A stretch of 64,000 nucleotides of DNA, taken from the NCBI GenBank assembly GCA_009991425.1, contig JAACWH010000018.1:84745-148744 (forward strand). The letters run 5' to 3'. The position numbers were made by a program, and so were the translations under genes. Positions 46,454-55,973 of this stretch are shown here, piece by piece. The DNA comes from Leptospira sp. (GTDB lineage: Bacteria; Spirochaetota; Leptospiria; Leptospirales; Leptospiraceae). The stretch's first letter is position 1; the number at the start of each line of letters is the position of its first letter. The notes under the pieces are model-generated. The model was not told the DNA's origin and searched no databases. It saw only the letters and a program-made list of their open reading frames with translations.

Positions 46454-49400
46454 TTATGTCTTACTTAGCTTACGTTCTGTGAACTGAATAAGCTTAGGAA
46501 TTCCTTGGTTCTCTGTTAATATTTCTTGAGCTTCTACCAATAGGGAATGAGCTCTGTCCATATTTTTTAGTAGGATATGGGACTTAGCTAGATTTAGTAG
46601 ATTTTCTCCATAATAAGGCAATCTCAAACGCACTCTCTCTCCTAAATCTATAGAAATTCCGTAGTCTCCTGCTTTGCGTGTAGCATAACTTGCCAGATAA
46701 ATCGATTCAGTGTCTTGAGGAGCCTTGTCAATATATTCTAATAGTAAATCTTTTGATCTTGGGAAATTCCTAGCTTTTAAATACATCAAAGCCAGTTTTT
46801 TCAGCATGGCTGGTTCCCTTTCGGATGAGTCTACAGCCTTCTCTAATTCTTCAATCGCATCGCTCAATTGATTCCGCTTCCAAGCATCTTTTCCTCGAGA
46901 ATAGAACACTTTAGCTTCTTGGGGAATCTCATAAGTAAAGTCTTTACCTGTTGGATTCCAAGAAATTTTTAATAGGGAAAGGTCATCAGATAGTTCTCCT
47001 ATTTTGAGAAGTTCTTTATAAGAAGATTCTAAATCTCCATTAGCTTTTTCTAATACACCAAGAAACATATGCTCATCTTCATTGATATTTCTTGTTCCGT
47101 CTGGATGAATACCAAGAACTATATCATCTCTACCATCTGAACCCATAATTAGCTCATCATTAGGTTGCATTTCAAAAGTTCGAATAGAAATTACACTTTG
47201 CACGCCTGATGTCCCTAACTTACGAAATAACATTTCATCTTCAATAAAGCTCGCCTTCCCATCTCTATAAAGTATAGAAAATGGATGTTCTGCATTAATA
47301 AAGTAAACAATCCCGGTTGCTTCATCAACTAATCCCATAACTAAGGAAATTAGCATCGATCCATTGAAACTTTCAAAAACCTTATGAAGTTCGATGAAGG
47401 TATTTTTAAGCCAACGTTCTGGAAAATAATTCTGTGCTTCCCTTGATACTTTCGTTCTTTCTAGTATAGATTCAAAAACAGATCCAATAACAAGAGCACC
47501 ACCCGCTCCTTGCATAGATTTACCCATAGCATCCGCATTTAGGAATGCTGCAAACTTTCTACCACGAAGACGGATATTAGAGGCCATATTAATATCGCCA
47601 CCTATCTCTTCTTTGTATTTTCTAAATGAAAAAGTTTTCTTTTGTTTTGAGAAAAATTCAACTCTTACATTTTGTAAATCTACGTGATTGGAACTTAAAG
47701 GTTTAATTAATAGTGATGTTAGAAAGTAATCACCATCTTGTTGAGTTTTCAAAGATTGAACTTCAGTTAAGGTCTGCTTTAACTCAGAAGTCCTTTCTTC
47801 TACTTTCACTTCAAGTTGTTCAGCATATTCCTGTAATTTAGCTTTACCAATACGAATTGATTCAACCATAGAGTTGAACGACCTCGCAAGAAATCCAATC
47901 TCATCTTCAACCTTAATAGATAGCTTGGCATTAAGATTGCCACTATTGACTTGCTTCAGTCCTTCGATTACATTTCCGAGAGGCTCAATAAGTGCATTAG
48001 AGAAAAAATATCTGTATCCAAATCCAATTAGGAGCGTTGCTCCAATCACAATAAAAGTAAATAGTTTTCCAATTTCATCTATGAAACTTTGGTATTTAGA
48101 ATAAGCAAATCCAACTTCGTAAATTCTAGTTTGAGAAGGATCAACAAACATAAACGAGGTGAAGTATTCAGGAGTAGCTTCCTCCGCAGAAAACTCTTGT
48201 TTGCCTCTGTAAAGACGTGTGTACGTAGCCTGGAAAGGAAGAAAACCATTTCTAAATTCAGAAGAATTTACATTTTCAGAAAGAAGACCCTTAGTAAAAC
48301 TACCCAACCAATCATCTTGTTCTTTCTTCTTTTCAATCCACTCCGTAACCCCAGATTCATCCAAAGCTAAGAGCTTATTATGATTGTACTTTATCTTTCT
48401 TTCAAATCCAGTGAAATGAGAAATTAAAGCTTTTGCATTTAATTTCTCAATATTTCCAGTATTTTCATTTAGATAATCTTGTATAAGTGCCTTATACCCA
48501 CCGAAAAGCGGATGAGTATTGGCTAAAATTGTATCAACATCTGATCTAAAACTTTCCGCATTCGAGTCTTTAACTATAGATAGTTTATACCAAATCAAGG
48601 TATTTAAAAATTCAGAATTGTAATTGGATAAATTGGGAAGTTCTTTTGTTCCTACATATTTATTTAAGAAAGAATTAGAAGCAATATCCCAATAACTAAT
48701 ATAACGAATATCTGGTGAATAATTCTTAGAGATTGATGCCATATTGGCTTCTTGCATTTTTTGCCTATCATAAGAATTTTCTTGAGCTTGGATTGCAATA
48801 AATGCAATGAGTTGGAGGATCAAAAGCATAGTTGCCATCGAAATCCCAGTAATTCTCGACATTATAGTTGTCTTGTCTTCAGTGTTGTTAATATAGGTTA
48901 CAACTGCTACAAATAAGCCTATGACTAAGAGAAGGTCAGTCACAGCCTGGTAAGTTGCTCTAGTGATGGCTCCATCCCTAGAAAGTCCATTTAAAATTGC
49001 TGGAATAATAGTTATAATTAAAAATGAAATCAGAATTGCTATGGCAGCAAATTTACTTTGCTTAGGAACTCTTCTGTAAGCTGCAATTCCAAAATATGCG
49101 AATACAATAAAATAACTTAGAACTATAATTGCATATACTTTGTAAAACGTAGCCAATTTAAAATCAAAGTAATGTGACTGTGCATAATAAATTCGAGTAG
49201 CATCCCAAGATAAATAGATAAATACAGCTAGTACGATAGCAACTATGGAGTACAAAATGTAAGCGACTAAACGATCCTTACGTTTTGCATTGGCATCCTT
49301 AAAATTAATATAAAATCTACAAATCTCAATCGCTCCTATCATCGCCATAGGAATCACTCCCCAACGGGCATAGACTGCAAAAGGATGGTTGATAGAGAAG

Positions 49401-49570
49401 GAGAAAGTATAAGACAAATGAAAGGTTCCCAGAAACAAAATTGCCAAGCCGAAATGATTACTGGCACTAGAACGATCAGGAATCGTTAATAGGAATTTAG
49501 CAATGTAGTAACAAAAAATTGTCGCAACGATAGAACCAATTGAGAAGAAGTTATAATGTATTAATTCCAT
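46454..49570 (-). CDS. 7TM-HAMP-SpoIIE phosphatase with TPR tail
   Basis: 1038 residues. Seven N-terminal helices (about 1-235) resemble the 7TMR sensor module. An eighth helix, a periplasmic domain (about 265-500), a ninth helix and a HAMP (LKQVNSGNLNAKLSIKVEDEIGFLARSF) lead through a coiled coil to a SpoIIE/PP2C domain: EIGGDINMA, ADAMGKSMQGAGGAL and SDDLSLLKIS hold the metal Asp residues. Two or three TPR repeats close the protein. It should dephosphorylate an anti-sigma antagonist in a partner-switch pathway; an RsbW-like kinase is encoded at 26789. Confidence 0.9.
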   Translation of the reverse strand: MELIHYNFFSIGSIVATIFCYYIAKFLLTIPDRSSASNHFGLAILFLGTFHLSYTFSFSINHPFAVYARWGVIPMAMIGAIEICRFYINFKDANAKRKDRLVAYILYSIVAIVLAVFIYLSWDATRIYYAQSHYFDFKLATFYKVYAIIVLSYFIVFAYFGIAAYRRVPKQSKFAAIAILISFLIITIIPAILNGLSRDGAITRATYQAVTDLLLVIGLFVAVVTYINNTEDKTTIMSRITGISMATMLLILQLIAFIAIQAQENSYDRQKMQEANMASISKNYSPDIRYISYWDIASNSFLNKYVGTKELPNLSNYNSEFLNTLIWYKLSIVKDSNAESFRSDVDTILANTHPLFGGYKALIQDYLNENTGNIEKLNAKALISHFTGFERKIKYNHNKLLALDESGVTEWIEKKKEQDDWLGSFTKGLLSENVNSSEFRNGFLPFQATYTRLYRGKQEFSAEEATPEYFTSFMFVDPSQTRIYEVGFAYSKYQSFIDEIGKLFTFIVIGATLLIGFGYRYFFSNALIEPLGNVIEGLKQVNSGNLNAKLSIKVEDEIGFLARSFNSMVESIRIGKAKLQEYAEQLEVKVEERTSELKQTLTEVQSLKTQQDGDYFLTSLLIKPLSSNHVDLQNVRVEFFSKQKKTFSFRKYKEEIGGDINMASNIRLRGRKFAAFLNADAMGKSMQGAGGALVIGSVFESILERTKVSREAQNYFPERWLKNTFIELHKVFESFNGSMLISLVMGLVDEATGIVYFINAEHPFSILYRDGKASFIEDEMLFRKLGTSGVQSVISIRTFEMQPNDELIMGSDGRDDIVLGIHPDGTRNINEDEHMFLGVLEKANGDLESSYKELLKIGELSDDLSLLKISWNPTGKDFTYEIPQEAKVFYSRGKDAWKRNQLSDAIEELEKAVDSSEREPAMLKKLALMYLKARNFPRSKDLLLEYIDKAPQDTESIYLASYATRKAGDYGISIDLGERVRLRLPYYGENLLNLAKSHILLKNMDRAHSLLVEAQEILTENQGIPKLIQFTERKLSKT

Positions 49571-49618
49571 AAGTTATCTAAGTTAAGACATAAATATAAT
49601 TTTAATTTCATAGTTTAG

Positions 49619-50263
49619 TCAAGATTTTTTCTTCAGAAGACTATAAAAAAGAAAAATAATAAGTACAAGTCCCAGACTTGAGAAAAATACGCGATTGTAC
49701 AATGCAATATATTCTACAATCAATCCCCAGTTCGAACCCAGGGAATATCCTCCTTGTATAAGAAGTCCACACCAGAGGAAAACTGAGATGGAAAAATACA
49801 AAAAGAATTTAAATATATTAATACCAACCATTCCAGCGATGATTGCTACGAAAAAACGAATTCCTGCTGAAAATCTGGAAAGAAGAATCACAATTACTTC
49901 ATTCTTTTCAAACCAATGGAAAGTTTTCTGAATTTTTTTCTCATCGTATAGTTCCTTCTTGAAAGGAAATTCTTTAATTTGAACCCATTTTAGAAACTTA
50001 TCTCCAAACTTTATCATAAGATAAGCTCCAAAAATATTTCCAAGATAAGTAGAACTGATTAAGCCAAAAATTCCAAAACCCCCACCTTCGATTTCCTGAG
50101 ACTTAGCGACTAGGAATCCACCAAAAACGGTTACAGTATCTCCAGGCCAGGGTGGAAAAACATTTTCTAAAAAATTGGAAAAAAAGAAAAATAGCCAAAT
50201 TAAAAGGATATTTTGTTCAACGATCCATAATAAAAAATTCTCGAGAAGGATTTGCCATTCCAT
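49619..50263 (-). CDS. DedA family membrane protein
   Basis: 214 residues with about five membrane segments. NFLENVFPPWPGDTVTVFGGFL is the DedA opening with conserved Glu, Pro and Asp; YLGNIFGAYLMIKFGDKFLKW and LLSRFSAGIRFFVAIIAGMVGI carry the F/Y-x-x-R and Gly motifs of the SNARE-associated domain. DedA proteins move lipid carriers or phospholipids between membrane leaflets. The gene is divergent from the small exported protein at 50331. Confidence 0.9.
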   Translation of the reverse strand: MEWQILLENFLLWIVEQNILLIWLFFFFSNFLENVFPPWPGDTVTVFGGFLVAKSQEIEGGGFGIFGLISSTYLGNIFGAYLMIKFGDKFLKWVQIKEFPFKKELYDEKKIQKTFHWFEKNEVIVILLSRFSAGIRFFVAIIAGMVGINIFKFFLYFSISVFLWCGLLIQGGYSLGSNWGLIVEYIALYNRVFFSSLGLVLIIFLFYSLLKKKS

Positions 50264-50330
50264 AGTATTCCTTAACTTCCCTCAGAAAAAAAGATTTGTC
50301 AACCTAGAGAATGTATGTTTTCCTGAGTTT

Positions 50331-50783
50331 GTGAAAATAGCAGCATTTATTCTTATTCATCTAAGCATTATCCAATTTTCCCTTTCAGCAGAGTTGACAC
50401 CAAAGCCAAAGCAAGAATTATTTGTTTTTGATAAAATGATCACTGCAAAATTTCCAGAGAAGATTCCTCCTGCAATTCCAAAATTCATTATACCTGATAA
50501 TTCCAATTATTTGCAATCTACTGATCTTAGGTCTGGTTTCTACACTAGCATTGAAGCGACTTTGGTTTATGAGAATCCAATCTCAAGACAAGAGCTTGAT
50601 TCTTTTCTACAAAAAGGATTTTTGACCAGTGAATGGAGGCTATTGCAGACTTCCACAACCGAAAGTGAATCTATCTATCTCGCAGAAGGATTTTCCAGAA
50701 AAATTCTTACAATACTTGTCCGTTCATCCTCTGATGGTGGTTCGAAGGTGAATGTCTATTTCAAAAAGAACAATAATTACTAA
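50331..50783 (+). CDS. Small exported hypothetical protein
   Basis: 150 residues from GTG 50331. That start gives a tidy signal peptide (KIAAFILIHLSIIQFSLSA, then E). A longer frame would run into dedA on the other strand and is not used. The mature part includes KMITAKFPEKIPPAIPKF and LVYENPISRQELDSFLQKGF, a compact domain of unknown family. An AI-2E transporter gene follows after five bases, so they are likely co-transcribed. Confidence 0.6.
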   Translation: MKIAAFILIHLSIIQFSLSAELTPKPKQELFVFDKMITAKFPEKIPPAIPKFIIPDNSNYLQSTDLRSGFYTSIEATLVYENPISRQELDSFLQKGFLTSEWRLLQTSTTESESIYLAEGFSRKILTILVRSSSDGGSKVNVYFKKNNNY

Positions 50784-50788
50784 ATACA

Positions 50789-51925
50789 TTGAACGGTTCG
50801 ACATTTTCAAAATATAAAAATCAAATCTTCCTTACAGCTGTTATTGCTACTATTTTTATAACATCTTCTCTTCTTGTTTATTTAATTTTTAAATCTTATA
50901 TTTGGTCTGCTATCATAGCTGCAATATTTTACGTTGCAACTCGCAAGATCCATAAGAGACTGATTAAAATGTTAGGTGCAAAATTCCAATTCCTTTCTCC
51001 TTGGATTATGGTGCTCGTGCTATTGAATATTATTGTAATTCCTTCTATTTTTATAATTAGCACTCTTTTGAAAGAAACGGTTAACTTTCTCTATCTAATT
51101 CGATTGTCCTTTGGTGAAGACAAAATCATCCAAACCTTGATACGTTTTTCAGCTATAACTGACTTTGTAACTGATACAGAATTTTTCTGGTTGAAGGTTC
51201 CTCTTCTCTATAGAGAGTTTATTGGACAGTATATTGATATTTTTAATTTAGATAACATCTATGGACTTTTGAAAAGTTCCTCAGGAACCATTTTTGGTAG
51301 CCTAGACTTACCAACAGGAATACTTTTCAATGCATTTTTCGCATTTTTATTGTTATTCTTTTTTTATAAAGAAGGAAATCGAATTGAAAGGTGGATTTTC
51401 AGCACTCTACCCTTCCCCAAGGAAATGGAAGATCAGATTGGCAAAAGAGTAGAAGCTGCTGTTCAAACTGTTATGATGGGAAATATATTAGTGTCTATCC
51501 TACAGGGAATCTTTCTTTATTTTATGATATTAGTCACAGGACTTCCGAACTCATTTTTATATGCAAGCATAGGTACATTCTCTTCTTTAATTCCCGTTAT
51601 AGGAACAGGAATTATTTGGCTTCCCCTCGGTTTGTATTTAGGCTTTATTGATGCCAATTGGATCACTGCCATATTTTTTATGATAGGTTCATTTGCTGCC
51701 TACTTGATTTTAGAAAATTATGTGAAACCTAAATTACTTGATAAAAAATTAAAGATACATCCTTTCTTGATTTTTCTATCCTTGATTGGTGGTTTGAAAG
51801 AATTCGGAATGATAGGTGTAATCATTGGCCCTGTTGCTCTAACAATTATTATCATTATTTGGGACTTTTGGAAAATCTTCAAACAAAATGCATTCTATTC
51901 TTCGGAAAATAACAATAGTGTCTGA
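50789..51925 (+). CDS. AI-2E family transporter
   Basis: 378 residues with about eight helices and the standard family order: N-terminal pair, FSAITDF loop, ILFNAFFAFLLLFFFYKEG, GNILVSILQGIFLYF, LIPVIGTGIIWLPLGLYL, and the end VGLKEFG-type GGLKEFGMIGVIIGPVAL. The family (YdiK, TqsA, PerM) is named for AI-2 export but many members move other solutes, including Na+/H+. The start is TTG 50789, five bases after the previous stop. It overlaps xseA by 38 bases. Confidence 0.88.
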   Translation: MNGSTFSKYKNQIFLTAVIATIFITSSLLVYLIFKSYIWSAIIAAIFYVATRKIHKRLIKMLGAKFQFLSPWIMVLVLLNIIVIPSIFIISTLLKETVNFLYLIRLSFGEDKIIQTLIRFSAITDFVTDTEFFWLKVPLLYREFIGQYIDIFNLDNIYGLLKSSSGTIFGSLDLPTGILFNAFFAFLLLFFFYKEGNRIERWIFSTLPFPKEMEDQIGKRVEAAVQTVMMGNILVSILQGIFLYFMILVTGLPNSFLYASIGTFSSLIPVIGTGIIWLPLGLYLGFIDANWITAIFFMIGSFAAYLILENYVKPKLLDKKLKIHPFLIFLSLIGGLKEFGMIGVIIGPVALTIIIIIWDFWKIFKQNAFYSSENNNSV

Positions 51926-53195
51926 TAAACCATTATCGGTATCCGAACTCAATAAGAAAATTTCTAATTTGCTTTCGAGCTCATTAGAATTTAGATCCAT
52001 TTGGGTGAAGGGTGAAATTTCTAATTTTAATATTGCACCTTCTGGACATTTCTATTTTTCATTAAAGGATAGCACGAGCAATTTAAAATGTACCTTTTTC
52101 CAAGGCAGATCTCAATCGTATAGTGGACGTCCGCTCAAGAATGGAATGGAAGTTCTTGCGCAAGGGAACATTAATGTTTATGAACCAAGAGGCGAATACT
52201 CCTTAAATGTTTTTAAGGTTGAAGAAGTTGGACAGGGAGATATCTATCTCCAAGTTGAAAAGCTAAAGCGAGAACTTCATGCCAAAGGAATTTTTGAACC
52301 TTCCAGGAAAAGACCCATCCCGAAAATTCCCAAAACCTTAGGTGTCGCAACTTCTCCTACGGGTGCGGCAATTGAAGACATCATACGTATAGCAACTACT
52401 CACTATCCCAATATTAATATTTTAATATCACCCTGCCTCGTGCAAGGAACAGAGGCTCCCGATTCTATCGTCCAAGCAATTGAAATTCTCAATGATCCTA
52501 AGTGGGAAGTGGATGTAATTATTGCAGGACGTGGTGGAGGAAGCTATGAAGATCTAATGGCATTTAACACAGAAAAGGTAGTAATGGCTTACTATAATTC
52601 TAAGGTACCTATTATCTCTGCTGTAGGACATGAGATCGATAAGGTACTTTCTGATTATTCTGCGGATGCAAATGCCCCAACACCTACTGCTGCTGCAAAA
52701 ATGGCTGTCCCTGAAATAGACTCACTGCTTATCTACCTAGACGAAATCACCAGAAGGCAAGAACTAGCAATACGCCATAAAATTCAGTATTCACGTGATC
52801 GTTTGATAAAAATTTCTGACAAAAGAACTCTCAGTGAACCAGATCAATATATACTAGATAGATACCAATCTTTAGATGATGTACTTACAAGAATTTCTCT
52901 CATTGGCAAAAGTTTTGTAAGTAGCAAGCGAGAGAAGTTACAGGTATTGGAAAGAATTAATTTCAGAATGGAACAGAATCTAGAAAGAAAGAAAAATAGA
53001 TTGGGAATTGCAACGGAAAGAATAACCAATTTTTCACCTCTATCTACACTTAGCAGAGGTTATGCTGTTGCTAGAAACAAAAATAAAAAGGTGATTCACT
53101 CTTACAAGGATGTGAAGAAAGATGAGCCTTTAGAAATTATACTCTCACAAGGAAAACTAGAAGTAAAAGTAATAGGTATATCTTATGAAGTCTAA
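51888..53195 (+). CDS. xseA: Exodeoxyribonuclease VII large subunit
   Basis: 435 residues. The OB-fold N-terminus reads WVKGEISNFNIAPSGHFYFSLKD; the catalytic domain has TSPTGAAIEDIIRI, VIIAGRGGGSYEDLMAFN and SAVGHEIDKVLSDYSAD, as in all XseA. It degrades single-stranded DNA in both directions with XseB. The ATG lies in the end of the AI-2E gene; GTG 51918 is an alternative. Its stop is inside xseB. Confidence 0.94.
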   Translation: MHSILRKITIVSDKPLSVSELNKKISNLLSSSLEFRSIWVKGEISNFNIAPSGHFYFSLKDSTSNLKCTFFQGRSQSYSGRPLKNGMEVLAQGNINVYEPRGEYSLNVFKVEEVGQGDIYLQVEKLKRELHAKGIFEPSRKRPIPKIPKTLGVATSPTGAAIEDIIRIATTHYPNINILISPCLVQGTEAPDSIVQAIEILNDPKWEVDVIIAGRGGGSYEDLMAFNTEKVVMAYYNSKVPIISAVGHEIDKVLSDYSADANAPTPTAAAKMAVPEIDSLLIYLDEITRRQELAIRHKIQYSRDRLIKISDKRTLSEPDQYILDRYQSLDDVLTRISLIGKSFVSSKREKLQVLERINFRMEQNLERKKNRLGIATERITNFSPLSTLSRGYAVARNKNKKVIHSYKDVKKDEPLEIILSQGKLEVKVIGISYEV

Positions 53196-53460
53196 AAAAG
53201 AAGAAATGAATTTTGAAGAAGCGATAAGCGAGTTGGAAGATATCGCAGAAAAGTTAGAAAAAGGACAAATATCCTTAGAAGATTCTATACTAGCTTATGA
53301 ACGTGGTGTTGAGCTAAAGAAAATCTGCACGGATAGACTGAAGGAAGCAGAATCTAGAATAGAAATTTTAAGCAAGGCTCCAGATGGATCTGTTCAAAAA
53401 GAATCCTCAGTAAGAAAATCCAAAAAATCAGATAAGGATGAGACCGAAGAATTATTTTAG
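53185..53460 (+). CDS. xseB: Exodeoxyribonuclease VII small subunit
   Basis: 91 residues. NFEEAISELEDIAEKLEKG and LEDSILAYERGVELKKIC are the paired helices of XseB, several copies of which attach to the XseA tail. A short basic-acidic tail rich in Ser/Lys follows. It starts 11 bases before the xseA stop, as expected for coupled subunits. Confidence 0.93.
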   Translation: MKSKKEEMNFEEAISELEDIAEKLEKGQISLEDSILAYERGVELKKICTDRLKEAESRIEILSKAPDGSVQKESSVRKSKKSDKDETEELF

Positions 53461-53469
53461 TTCTGAACA

Positions 53470-54867
53470 ATGAGCTATTTCATTTTTTTATATCTATTTG
53501 CTACTCTAGCGATTGGAGTAGTTGCAAGTAGGAAAGTAAAAAATACAAAAGATTTTATCCTAGCTGGAAGATCTCTTCCACTCTCAATTACAACAGCCGC
53601 TCTTTTTGCAACCTGGTTTGGTTCAGAAACTATCTTAGGCGCCTCATCCCAGATGGCCTTAGAGGGATTTCCAGGAGTGATCCAAGAACCCTTTGGTGCG
53701 GCACTTTGCCTGCTTTTGTTAGGTGTATTTTTTGCAACACCCTTATATAAAATGAACATTCTAACTTTCGGTGACTTCTATCGTATTCGTTATGGAAGAA
53801 TCATGGAAGTCTTAGCTGGCATCTTCCTGGTCCTTTCCTATCTCGGCTGGATAGCTGCACAGATGGTTGCCATGGGAATTATTCTCAATACCATCATTGG
53901 CATGGAAATACAAACTGGAATCTATCTCTCAGCGGGAATCGTTGTATTCTATACCTTCTTAGGTGGGATGTGGTCGGTTTCCATAACTAATTTTGTTCAA
54001 ATGATTATGATTATACTTGGACTTGCTGCCTGTCTCTATGAAATGAATGCGAATAGAAGTTTGTCGGATTTAATAGCAGAATCACCAGCAGGAACATTCA
54101 ACCTTCTTCCACCATCAGGCATTGTTCCTTCCTTAAATTATCTGTCCGCATGGATGGTGCTAGGTCTTGGATCCATACCACAACAGGATCTATTCCAAAG
54201 AGTTATGGCTGCAAAATCGGCTAAGATAGCTGTTCTCGCTTCTTTGATTGCAGCATTTCTATACTTAACAGTTGCTATGATGCCACTTTTTTTAGCTCTT
54301 TATGCGAAAGAATTATTGCCGCATATTTTAGATTCGAATCCTCAGATGCTAATCCCCTATTTGGTTAAGGGATATACTTCTCCAATTGTTCAGATATGTT
54401 TCTTTGGAGCAATGACATCGGCAATTCTTTCTACTGCAAGTGGAGCCATACTCGCGCCTTCTTCCATACTCTCAGAGAATTTGTTCAAATACATTCTACC
54501 TAAGAAAGACTGGGCAGAGAAAAGATTACTACTTCTTTCTCGAATTGCAGTTCTTATCACTGCAACTATTGGACTACTCATTGCAATGGGCAGACAAGAT
54601 ATATATGAACTTGTAGAAGAGTCTTCGGCTATAAGTTTGGTTTCACTTTTTACACCCTTAGCTTTTGGATTATTTAGTTCAAAATGTACTCAAGTTCATG
54701 CAGTTCTTTCCTTAATTCTAGGAAGTACAGTTTGGCTGATTGCAATCTATCTTGCGACTAGTGTAAATCCAATTCTATATGGATTAGTAGCAAGCACAAC
54801 GCCCATGTTAGCTGGATTTATCTTTCCAGACCAGACTGAATCAACCAAGAAAAAACATCTTTCATAG
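53470..54867 (+). CDS. Sodium:solute symporter family protein
   Basis: 465 residues with about twelve helices. DFILAGRSLPLSITTAALFATWFGSETILG and FGDFYRIRYGR are the SSS-family opening; MTSAILSTASGAILAPSS has the Na+-binding Ser/Thr of helix eight. The substrate cannot be read off; proline, pantothenate or sugar are all possible. It follows xseB by nine bases. The last 50 bases overlap the antisense end of ddl. Confidence 0.88.
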   Translation: MSYFIFLYLFATLAIGVVASRKVKNTKDFILAGRSLPLSITTAALFATWFGSETILGASSQMALEGFPGVIQEPFGAALCLLLLGVFFATPLYKMNILTFGDFYRIRYGRIMEVLAGIFLVLSYLGWIAAQMVAMGIILNTIIGMEIQTGIYLSAGIVVFYTFLGGMWSVSITNFVQMIMIILGLAACLYEMNANRSLSDLIAESPAGTFNLLPPSGIVPSLNYLSAWMVLGLGSIPQQDLFQRVMAAKSAKIAVLASLIAAFLYLTVAMMPLFLALYAKELLPHILDSNPQMLIPYLVKGYTSPIVQICFFGAMTSAILSTASGAILAPSSILSENLFKYILPKKDWAEKRLLLLSRIAVLITATIGLLIAMGRQDIYELVEESSAISLVSLFTPLAFGLFSSKCTQVHAVLSLILGSTVWLIAIYLATSVNPILYGLVASTTPMLAGFIFPDQTESTKKKHLS

Positions 54868-55912
54868 ATATTCCTACTGCCGCTGCCTGTTGAGGAATCA
54901 AGCTTGTTCCTGTCATACCAGGTAAGGTATTCGTTTCTAGAATCATGGGGGTTCCATCTTCGGTTACTATAAAGTCAGTTCGCGAATAAGCTCTGCATCC
55001 TAGAATGGTATGGGCGAGTAGACTGTAATTTTGGATTTTGTCAATAACATCCTTAGGCATTTCAGCAGGTGTCACTTCCCTAGATTTACCTGGAATGTAT
55101 TTTGCTTCGTAGTCAAAAAATTCTGTACTAGAAATAATTTCAGTTGGTGGCAGAGCAAATTTCTTCCATTCGCTCCCATCCCATTTCTCTAATACTCCAC
55201 AAGAAACTTCACGCCCATTTGTATTTTCTTGGATTAGCATCCTAGTTTCTGTTTGAAAAATTTCTTTCAACTTTGACTGCCAATGTGTTGGATTATCTGA
55301 ACGAAATGTACCTACGCTAGATCCACCTGTTGTAGGCTTACAGAAGACTGGAAAGTTTAATCCGTAAGCCTCATTCCAATGATCCCAAAATAATTTTTCT
55401 TGGAATTGTGATTCTAGTTTAGAAAATTCTTCCTTTTGGATTTCAGCAAACTTAGCAACAGGTATTCCCTGAGATTCAAATATTAGATTAGATCTGAATT
55501 TATCCATTGCCAAAGAAGATGCCAATACGCCTGAACCAGTATAGGCCATCCCAGTCATTTCCAGAAAGGCTTGCATCCTTCCGTCTTCACCCTCACCGCC
55601 ATGAAGACCTAGGACAAAAATCTCACATAAACCACAACTTGGATCTTCCCATGCAGAATGAGGTTTTGCATTTGTTTGCTTTATGAATTCATTTAATACT
55701 AACTTACTATATTCCTGATTAACTGGTATCTCAGGAATCTTCCAATTTGGATTCCATTCCTTAGAATAATACCAGATCCCATCTTTAGTAATAAATATCG
55801 GTTTAACTTTGAATAGATTACGATCGAGAGTATTGTAGATAAATGAGCTAGATCTTAAGGAAACATCATGCTCACTGGACTTACCACCCATGAGAAGGCC
55901 AACTGGGATCAA
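54818..55912 (-). CDS. ddl: D-alanine--D-alanine ligase
   Basis: 364 residues. GLLMGGKSSEHDVSLRS is the DdlA/B opening; LGLHGGEGEDGRMQA, TGSGVLASSLAMDKFRSN, KPTTGGSSVGTF, AYSRTDFIV and LETNTLPGMTGTSLIPQQA are ATP-grasp and substrate loops in order. It joins two D-alanines for peptidoglycan. TTG 55912 has GTGAGG eight bases upstream; a frame 42 codons longer would cross into the divergent gene's start and is not used. The tail overlaps the symporter gene by 50 bases. Confidence 0.93.
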   Translation of the reverse strand: MIPVGLLMGGKSSEHDVSLRSSSFIYNTLDRNLFKVKPIFITKDGIWYYSKEWNPNWKIPEIPVNQEYSKLVLNEFIKQTNAKPHSAWEDPSCGLCEIFVLGLHGGEGEDGRMQAFLEMTGMAYTGSGVLASSLAMDKFRSNLIFESQGIPVAKFAEIQKEEFSKLESQFQEKLFWDHWNEAYGLNFPVFCKPTTGGSSVGTFRSDNPTHWQSKLKEIFQTETRMLIQENTNGREVSCGVLEKWDGSEWKKFALPPTEIISSTEFFDYEAKYIPGKSREVTPAEMPKDVIDKIQNYSLLAHTILGCRAYSRTDFIVTEDGTPMILETNTLPGMTGTSLIPQQAAAVGISMKDVFSWLIQSGLER

Positions 55913-55973
55913 TCTTACAACCTCACTTAAATGATTTGCTTTGTTTAAAGCTGTTTGTAGATTTGCGATTAGG

